NCBI RefSeq assembly: GCF_020741345.1
Contig: NZ_DYZD01000052.1
Span: forward strand, 1-35,711
Source: Nocardiopsis listeri
GTDB taxonomy: Bacteria > Actinomycetota > Actinomycetes > Streptosporangiales > Streptosporangiaceae
Direction of reading: 5' to 3'
Length of the DNA stretch: 35,711 nucleotides
Both the position numbers and the translations under genes were made by a program. The notes under the pieces are model-generated. The model was not told the origin of the DNA, made no database searches, and saw only the letters and a list, made by a program, of their open reading frames with translations. Below, piece by piece: positions 30,327 to 35,711 of the stretch (positions are counted from its first letter, which is position 1; each line of letters opens with the position of its first letter).

Positions 30327-32174
30327 ATGTGGTGGGTCGGCTCCCTGCGCCCGGCCGTCGCTTGGGCGACGGCCCTGCTCGTGTTCTCCTCGCTGGTCAC
30401 AGCGGTCACCGTGGCGTGGCCGAGAGAGGAGGCGCACGCGGCGGCGGCCGCACCGATCACCACAGTACCGGGGCACGCTCCGGCGGGAACCGTGCCCCGT
30501 GCCGCGGACGAGGGTTCCATCACCAACCAGATCACCCTCGAACTGGACCGACACGGCGTACTCGGGGCCGAGGAGGACATCCGCTTCGAGGGGGGTCCAC
30601 CCGAGACCTTCACCCGTGCACTGACCTCCACCATGATCTACGACACCGACCACGACCGCCGGTTCGAGGTCGACGACGTCACCGTGGTCGACGCCGACGG
30701 GGCGGCCCTCGACGTCGAGACCGAGGAGACCGGCGGCGCCCTGTTGGTGCACATCCCCACCGCGGACACACGAGGCGTGCGCCTGTCCTACCGGGTGGGC
30801 GGCACGATCAGCGAGGTCGCCCAGGGCGTCCAACTGGAGTGGCGGGCGGTGGGCGCCTACAGCCACCCGGTCCGCACCACCGACGTCACCGTCAACGCGC
30901 CCCTGCCCCCGGAGGCCCTGTCCTGCCTGGCGGGCGAACCGCGCAGCTCCATGTACTGCACCGCCTCCGACATGGGTGGAGAGGCGGTCGTCGCCCACTT
31001 CCTCCAGGCCGACATGGGCCCGAACGACCGGCTCGACATCGTCGTGAACTACCCACCGGGCACCGCCGAGGGCGAACCCATCCTCACTCGACGCTGGTCC
31101 CTGGCGTCGGCCTTCGCGGTCACCCCGGCGACCGGAAGCGTCTTCGGTCTGTTGCTGCTGGTCCTGGTGGGCGGCCTGATCGCCCTGATCCGCATCCGCG
31201 GCCGTGACGAACGGGCCCTGCGCCATGAGGCCTCCCAGGGCGACCACGCCCCGATCGAGCCCGGTGAACACGGTCGTGTGCGCTTCCACGCCCCCGACGG
31301 CGTCCACCCCGGCCAGATCGGCACGCTGGTGGACGAGCGCGTGGACATCGCCGACCTCACCGCCGGCGTCCTGGACCTGACCGTGCGCGGATACATCCGG
31401 GTCGAGGAACTTCCGCACGAGCACTTCACCTCGGTGGACTGGCGGCTGGTCCGGCTGGACGGCCCTGCCGGGGAGAGCCTGCTGGCATCCGAATGGCTCC
31501 TACTGGACGCCCTGTTCGGGGAGAAGCGCACCGTGCGCATGTCCCAACTCGCCTCGCCTCGGCACTCCACGGACTTCCCCGCCAGGATCGACCGGGTCCG
31601 GGACGAGCTGTACCAGGACATGGTGCGGCTGAAGTGGTTCTCCCGCTCGCCCAGCCGGGTCCGCGGTGTCTGGACCACCGTCGGGATGGTCACCACGGCG
31701 GTCGGTGTCCTGTCGACGATCCTGCTCGCGGTGTTCACCCACGCCGCCTTCACCGGGCTGGCCGTCGTCATCGCGGGCGCGGCCATCACCACCGGGGCCC
31801 AGTACATGCCGGCGAAGACCCGACTGGGCAGCTCCGTGTACGCGCACACCATGGGCTTTCGCGACTACCTGCTGAGCCCGCGCGCCCAGACCGTGCCGCC
31901 GGGGCAACGGGTGGAGCTGTACTCGCGCTACCTGCCCTACGCGGTGATCTTCGACGACGTGGAACGTTGGGCCAACATCCTGGCCGGCGCAGCCATCGCC
32001 GACCTCGAACCGGAGGAGCTCGACGGTGACGGCCTGCACTGGTACACGGGCCCGCGGGAGTGGCGGATCGAGGACTTCACGGACTCCATCACCACGTTCG
32101 TGTTCACCCTCACCGGTGTCATCACCAACACCCGCCGCACCGGGCTGCTCAACCAACTGCAACGATCGAAGTAG
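30327..32174 (+). CDS. DUF2207 family membrane protein
   Basis: 615 residues. A signal or anchor helix ([19 protein letters not shown]) precedes an extracellular beta-rich DUF2207 domain ([32 protein letters not shown]). A membrane helix ([19 protein letters not shown] near residue 272), a cytoplasmic winged-helix-like domain with [18 protein letters not shown], and a helix pair near 447-490 follow, then a conserved [17 protein letters not shown]. The function is unknown; the family is a large predicted envelope protein. TAGGCT lies eight bases before the ATG with no SD, suggesting a nearly leaderless mRNA. dtd follows after 52 bases. Confidence 0.87.
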   Translation: MWWVGSLRPAVAWATALLVFSSLVTAVTVAWPREEAHAAAAAPITTVPGHAPAGTVPRAADEGSITNQITLELDRHGVLGAEEDIRFEGGPPETFTRALTSTMIYDTDHDRRFEVDDVTVVDADGAALDVETEETGGALLVHIPTADTRGVRLSYRVGGTISEVAQGVQLEWRAVGAYSHPVRTTDVTVNAPLPPEALSCLAGEPRSSMYCTASDMGGEAVVAHFLQADMGPNDRLDIVVNYPPGTAEGEPILTRRWSLASAFAVTPATGSVFGLLLLVLVGGLIALIRIRGRDERALRHEASQGDHAPIEPGEHGRVRFHAPDGVHPGQIGTLVDERVDIADLTAGVLDLTVRGYIRVEELPHEHFTSVDWRLVRLDGPAGESLLASEWLLLDALFGEKRTVRMSQLASPRHSTDFPARIDRVRDELYQDMVRLKWFSRSPSRVRGVWTTVGMVTTAVGVLSTILLAVFTHAAFTGLAVVIAGAAITTGAQYMPAKTRLGSSVYAHTMGFRDYLLSPRAQTVPPGQRVELYSRYLPYAVIFDDVERWANILAGAAIADLEPEELDGDGLHWYTGPREWRIEDFTDSITTFVFTLTGVITNTRRTGLLNQLQRSK

Positions 32175-32226
32175 GAACGCCCCCGGCGGGGGCGACGAGA
32201 GCCGGCGAGAACAAGAGGGGGAACCC

Positions 32227-32652
32227 ATGCGCGCGGTCGTGCAGCGGGTGTCGCACGCTTCGGTGACGGTGGACGACGAGGTGGTCGGGGAGATCACCCG
32301 GCCCGGGCTCATGGCGCTCGTGGGCGTCACCCACACCGACACCGAGGCCGAGGCCGCCAAGATCGCCCGCAAGCTCTGGACACTGCGGATCCTGGCGGAC
32401 GAGAAGTCCTGCTCCGACGTCCAGGCCCCGCTGCTGGTGGTCAGCCAGTTCACCCTCTACGGGGACGCCCGGAAGGGCCGCCGGCCCACGTGGCAGGCGG
32501 CGGCCCCGGGGCCGGTCGCCGAACCCCTCGTGGACGCCGTGGTCAAGGAACTGCGTGAACAGGGCGCCGAGGTCGCCACCGGGGTGTTCGGCGCGCAGAT
32601 GTCCGTCAGCCTGACCAACGAGGGGCCGTTCACCGTCGTCCTGGAGGCGTGA
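32227..32652 (+). CDS. dtd: D-aminoacyl-tRNA deacylase
   Basis: 141 residues. [16 protein letters not shown], the catalytic [15 protein letters not shown] and the C-terminal TNEGPFT (the NxGPxT cross-subunit motif) are diagnostic. DTD hydrolyses D-aminoacyl-tRNAs and glycyl-tRNA(Ala), recycling tRNA in the cytoplasm as a homodimer. The ATG at 32227 has AGAGGGGG a few bases upstream. The gene lies 52 bases after the DUF2207 gene. No terminator of its own is evident; the hairpin at 32789 is oriented for the convergent regX3. Confidence 0.97.
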   Translation: MRAVVQRVSHASVTVDDEVVGEITRPGLMALVGVTHTDTEAEAAKIARKLWTLRILADEKSCSDVQAPLLVVSQFTLYGDARKGRRPTWQAAAPGPVAEPLVDAVVKELREQGAEVATGVFGAQMSVSLTNEGPFTVVLEA

Positions 32653-32788
32653 TCCGGCCGAAGGGGTCCTGGTCGAGGACACACGCCGGACCACGTGTCC
32701 ACGGGCTCGTCATCGGCTAGGGGGCCGCGGGGAGGACGGATCTGCGGCGAGCCGATCCTCGCCCGCGCCGTGCACCGGCACACGAAAA

Positions 32789-32821
32789 GTCCCGGGCGGT
32801 GACGAGGCAGCCGCCCGGGAC
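32789..32821 (-). terminator. Terminator of the senX3-regX3 operon
   Basis: GTCCCGGGCGG (32789-32799) and CCGCCCGGGAC (32811-32821) form a perfect 11-bp stem. Read on minus it is followed by TTTTCGTGTG. It lies 67 bases after the regX3 stop codon and also faces the end of dtd. Confidence 0.85.
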
Positions 32822-32888
32822 ACGGGAGGTCGAAGCTCGGTGGAGTACCGGCGCGGGGAATCCGAAGGGGGACCACCCGTGCCCGGCG

Positions 32889-33587
32889 CTACTCCACCTC
32901 GACGGTCACCGGCTCGAACTTGTAGCCGAGTCCGCGCACGGTGACGATGTACCGGGGACTGCTCGGGTCCTCCTCGATCTTGGCTCGCAGCCGCTTCACG
33001 TGCACGTCCAGGGTCTTGGTGTCACCGACGTAGTCGGCGCCCCACACCCGGTCGATGAGCTGCATCCGAGTGAGCACGCGTCCGGCGTTGAGCAGGAGCA
33101 CCTCGAGCAGCTCGAACTCCTTCAGGGGCAGCTGCACGTTGTCACCGCGCACCGTCACCACGTGCCGCTCCACGTCCATGCGGACCGGACCGGCCTCCAG
33201 GATGACGCTGGTCGGTGCCTTGACCTCGCCCCGGCGGCGCAGCACCGCGCGGATCCGCGCCACGAGCTCGCGGGAGGAGAACGGCTTGGTCACATAGTCG
33301 TCGGCGCCCAGCTCCAGACCGACGACCTTGTCGATCTCGGAGTCCTTGGCGGTGAGCATGATGACGGGGACGTTGGACTTTTGGCGAAGGGCGCGGCAGA
33401 CCTCGGTGCCGGACAAGCCCGGCAGCATGAGGTCCAGCAGTACCAGGTCGGCCCCGGTCCGGTCGAAGGTCTCCAGAGCCACGGTGCCGGTGGGGGCCAC
33501 CGCGACCTCGAAACCCTCCTTACGCAGCATGTACGACAGGGCGTCGCTGTAGGACTCCTCGTCCTCTACTACGAGTACACGCGTCAC
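32889..33587 (-). CDS. regX3: Phosphate-sensing response regulator RegX3 (OmpR/PhoB family)
   Basis: 232 residues. The receiver domain has VEDEE (acidic pocket), LLDLMLPG with phosphorylated Asp52, and DYVTKPF with Lys101. The C-terminal winged helix shows LPLKEFELLEVLLLNAGRVLTR, VDVHVKRLRAK-like spacing (LDVHVKRLRAKIEED) and IVTVRGLGYKF. It is phosphorylated by the SenX3 kinase and activates phosphate-starvation genes (PhoP in Streptomyces). The GTG start overlaps the senX3 stop by four bases (GTGA). Four 11-bp repeats upstream of phoU are the probable binding site. Confidence 0.96.
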   Translation of the reverse strand: MTRVLVVEDEESYSDALSYMLRKEGFEVAVAPTGTVALETFDRTGADLVLLDLMLPGLSGTEVCRALRQKSNVPVIMLTAKDSEIDKVVGLELGADDYVTKPFSSRELVARIRAVLRRRGEVKAPTSVILEAGPVRMDVERHVVTVRGDNVQLPLKEFELLEVLLLNAGRVLTRMQLIDRVWGADYVGDTKTLDVHVKRLRAKIEEDPSSPRYIVTVRGLGYKFEPVTVEVE

Positions 33588-34774
33588 TGTGCCGTCTCCT
33601 GGTGATTGTCGTTCCGGGACGTGTCGAACTCCCGGCTCTCCGGTCTGGGCAGACGCAGAGTGAACGTCGACCCCGACCCCTCCTTGCTCCACACGGTCAC
33701 TTCTCCACGGTGGTGGGTCATGATGTGCTTGACGATCGCCAGGCCGAGGCCGGTACCACCGGTGGCCCGGCTTCGAGCGGCGTCCACACGGTAGAACCGC
33801 TCGAAGATTCTCTCCAGATCCTGTTGGGGTATCCCGATTCCCTGGTCGGCGACGCTGATGTCGACGCTCGACCGGGCGACCCCCACGGAGACCGCCACCC
33901 GGGTGTTCTTCGGGCTGTACGCGACGGCGTTCGTGATCAGGTTACGCAAGGCGGTGCCGAGCATGGCTTCGTCGCCCAGCACGGTCAGCCCCTCGGCACC
34001 ACTGCCGACCAGCTCGATCCCCTTGGCGTCGGCGGGCATGCGCGCCGCGTCGATCGACTCCTCCACGATGGATTCCAGGTCCACCGGAACCGGTTCGGCG
34101 ATCGGTTCGGCGCCCTGGATGCGGGAAAGAGTGATGAGGTCCTGGATGACGGCGGTCAGGCGGGAGGCCTCGATCTGCATGCGTTCGGTGAATCGGCGGA
34201 CGGCCTCCGGGTCGTCGCTCGCGTCCTGTACGGTCTCCGCCAAAAGGGACAGGGCGCCCACCGGGGTCTTCAGCTCGTGCGAGATGTTGGCCACGAAGTC
34301 ACGTCGGACCGCCTCGACACGACGATGTTCGGTCTGATCCTCGGCCAGGACGAGTACCAACCCGGTACCGCCCAGCGGTGCCACCCGCACGGCGAAGGAC
34401 GTGGCGTCCGGACCGAACTTGCGGACGGCGACCTCGATCGAGGTCTCGCGGATGACCCCGTCCCGACGGACCTTGCGGGCCAGCGAGAGGAGTTCGCCTA
34501 TGACCAGTTCCTCCCCACGGACGATCCCGAAGGCCCGGGCGGCGGAGGAGGCGCGCAGGACTCTGTCTCCGGAGTCCAGCACCACAGCGGAAGAGGGAAG
34601 CGCGGAGAGTACCTCCGCGATCCCCGGGGGGAGGCCGTTGCCCTCCTGGCGCGGCTGCGGTTCCAGTTGTTCCGCACGCGACCTGAAGAAGCGACCGGCG
34701 ACGATGACGCCCATGACGACGCCCAGCACGAGTCCGATGATGCCGGTTACCGCGGCGAGAAGTTCACCTTGCAC
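33584..34774 (-). CDS. senX3: Sensor histidine kinase SenX3
   Basis: 396 residues. One N-terminal membrane segment (VTGIIGLVLGVVMGVIVAGRF), a PAS-like domain (ALPSSAVVLDSGDRVLRAS), the HisKA box FVANISHELKTPVGAL with phosphorylated His166, and the ATPase boxes LRNLITNAVAYS (N), VADQGIGIP (G1) and GTGLGLAIVKH (G2). It works with PhoU and the Pst transporter to sense phosphate, passing phosphate to RegX3. The GTG at 34774 has TACGAT six bases upstream and no SD, so a leaderless mRNA is likely. Confidence 0.96.
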   Translation of the reverse strand: MQGELLAAVTGIIGLVLGVVMGVIVAGRFFRSRAEQLEPQPRQEGNGLPPGIAEVLSALPSSAVVLDSGDRVLRASSAARAFGIVRGEELVIGELLSLARKVRRDGVIRETSIEVAVRKFGPDATSFAVRVAPLGGTGLVLVLAEDQTEHRRVEAVRRDFVANISHELKTPVGALSLLAETVQDASDDPEAVRRFTERMQIEASRLTAVIQDLITLSRIQGAEPIAEPVPVDLESIVEESIDAARMPADAKGIELVGSGAEGLTVLGDEAMLGTALRNLITNAVAYSPKNTRVAVSVGVARSSVDISVADQGIGIPQQDLERIFERFYRVDAARSRATGGTGLGLAIVKHIMTHHRGEVTVWSKEGSGSTFTLRLPRPESREFDTSRNDNHQETAQ

Positions 34775-34835
34775 GATTCGATCGTAAGCGGGCCGACTAG
34801 GGCTTTACCCGGCCAGGGCACGCGACACAACCGAG

Positions 34836-34879
34836 GTTCTTCCATCGTTCACCGACTCTTGGCCGATTCTTCAAACTCA
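34836..34879. promoter_or_regulatory. PHO-box-like tandem repeats between senX3 and phoU
   Basis: Four consecutive 11-base units, GTTCTTCCATC, GTTCACCGACT, CTTGGCCGATT and CTTCAAACTCA, share a (G/C)TTC-type start in the same phase. The second contains GTTCACC, the core of the PhoP/RegX3 repeat. They end 18 bases before the phoU ATG and overlap its likely -35 region, the position expected for activation. Confidence 0.65.
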
Positions 34880-34897
34880 CACTGGGAGCATTGACCT

Positions 34898-35560
34898 ATG
34901 CGCGATACGTACCACGAGGACCTTGACAGCCTGAGCGAACGCCTCGTCGAGATGACCAGGCTCGCCAGGCACGCCGTCGCGCGTGCCACCACCGCGTTGC
35001 TGGACAGCGACCTCACCGCCGCCCAGGAGGTGATCTCCGGGGACGAGGCGATCAACCGACTGGACCAGGAGATCGAGGACACCGCCTTCAGCCTGATGGC
35101 GCGGCAACAACCGGTGGCCTCCGACCTGCGAACCATCATCACCGCCCTGTACATGCGCGGTGACCTGGAGCGGATGGGCGACCACGCCGTCCACCTCGCC
35201 AAGATCGCCCGTCGCCGGCACCCGGACTCGGCCATCCCCAAGCCGGTTCGCTCCATCGTCCTTGAAATGGGCCACGAGGCGGAGCTGTTGGTCACCAAGG
35301 CCGGAGAGGTGATCTCGGAGAGGGACCCCGACACCGCCCTGGAGCTGGACAAGGACGACGACAAGATGGACCGGCTGCGGCGCAAGCTGCTGCAGCGCAT
35401 CCTCGCCCCGGGCTGGGAGTACGGGGTGGAGGCGACCATGGACGTGACCCTGGTCGGGCGGTTCTACGAACGTTACGGTGACCACGCGGTGCACGTCGCC
35501 GACAACCTGATCTACATGGTGACCGGAGAGAAGCGCGAGGATTACGAACCCGAGGATTGA
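34898..35560 (+). CDS. phoU: Phosphate-signalling protein PhoU
   Basis: 220 residues, all helical with two PhoU repeats. The metal-binding signatures are GDLERMGDHAVHLAKIA near residue 87 and FYERYGDHAVHVADNLIYMVTGE near 190. PhoU links the Pst phosphate transporter to the SenX3/RegX3 pair at the inner membrane and keeps the kinase off when phosphate is plentiful. The ATG has GGGAG nine bases upstream. It is divergent from senX3 and preceded by PHO-box-like repeats, so RegX3 probably controls it. A terminator follows. Confidence 0.97.
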   Translation: MRDTYHEDLDSLSERLVEMTRLARHAVARATTALLDSDLTAAQEVISGDEAINRLDQEIEDTAFSLMARQQPVASDLRTIITALYMRGDLERMGDHAVHLAKIARRRHPDSAIPKPVRSIVLEMGHEAELLVTKAGEVISERDPDTALELDKDDDKMDRLRRKLLQRILAPGWEYGVEATMDVTLVGRFYERYGDHAVHVADNLIYMVTGEKREDYEPED

Positions 35561-35590
35561 CACCCTCGCGGTTCGTCATCCGCCGTCATC

Positions 35591-35620
35591 GGGCCCTGGG
35601 ACTTCCGTGTTCCGGGGCCC
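35591..35620 (+). terminator. Terminator of phoU
   Basis: GGGCCCTGGGAC (35591-35602) pairs with GTTCCGGGGCCC (35609-35620), 12 bp including two G-U pairs, with a six-base loop, followed by TTCGC. Confidence 0.7.
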
Positions 35621-35711
35621 TTCGCATGGGTGGTGATCAGGGGGATGGTGCGGGGAGGACTTGACGAGGGCTTGGTTTCGGGGGCGGTCTGGATCCGGAC
35701 GAGTCAACGTT
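35621..35711. other. End of window without a supported feature
   Basis: These 91 bases hold no supported coding region. TTGACG near 35663 could be a -35 box but no matching -10 follows. Confidence 0.4.

Overview
The window reads as core chromosome of a high-GC actinomycete, most likely a Nocardiopsis-like member of the Streptosporangiales. That placement is an inference from several things: very high third-position GC, mycothiol biosynthesis (mshA), MurT/GatD, an actinobacterial bS22 ribosomal peptide, a DUF1416 protein behind a thiosulfate sulfurtransferase, and a SenX3/RegX3 pair divergent from phoU. No rRNA, tRNA, CRISPR array, insertion sequence or prophage was seen. Several blocks (sulfurtransferase/DUF1416, ygfZ/nitrobindin/DsrE, mshA/ybjN/gpmA, senX3/regX3/phoU) are known neighbours in Streptomyces and Mycobacterium.

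Layout. 1-2.4 kb: end of hemL, a histidine phosphatase, the 32-residue bS22 peptide and an NAD-dependent epimerase with a repeat-rich leader. 2.4-6.1 kb: a MarR repressor divergent from an unrecognised protein across a twin-palindrome operator, a SerB-like HAD hydrolase and a membrane protein fused to a monooxygenase-like domain. 6.4-9.2 kb: an LmeA-like lipid-binding protein overlapping a thioredoxin, then a sulfur block made of a cysteine-containing leader peptide, a hairpin-rich leader, a rhodanese and DUF1416. 9.2-14.4 kb: a small membrane protein that appears frameshifted, a large membrane protein with a ruined P-loop, and murT-gatD for lipid II amidation. 14.4-18.7 kb: a secreted DUF4352-type protein, ygfZ, a hairpin-rich segment with an exceptionally strong Shine-Dalgarno sequence, nitrobindin, a GIDE-type membrane protein and DsrE.

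18.7-22.5 kb is a minus-strand run: secreted esterase, mshA, ybjN, gpmA, closed by a strong terminator. 22.7-23.9 kb holds a 35-residue zinc ribbon, an unrecognised protein and a macrodomain protein. 24-25.7 kb has a BlaI-type repressor with its M56 membrane protease and a DUF2516 protein. 25.7-32.7 kb has a polytopic membrane lipase-like protein, two tandem neutral zinc metallopeptidases, a DUF2207 protein and dtd. 32.9-35.6 kb is the phosphate-sensing locus: regX3 and senX3 on minus, phoU on plus, with four tandem 11-bp PHO-box-like repeats between them.

Recurring themes are cell-envelope work (MurT/GatD, M56, zinc peptidases, LmeA), thiol and sulfur metabolism (MshA, rhodanese, thioredoxin, DsrE), and start codons placed 6-8 bases after a TANNNT box, which suggests leaderless transcription for at least nine genes. 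The most interesting unexplained segment is 16501-16756.
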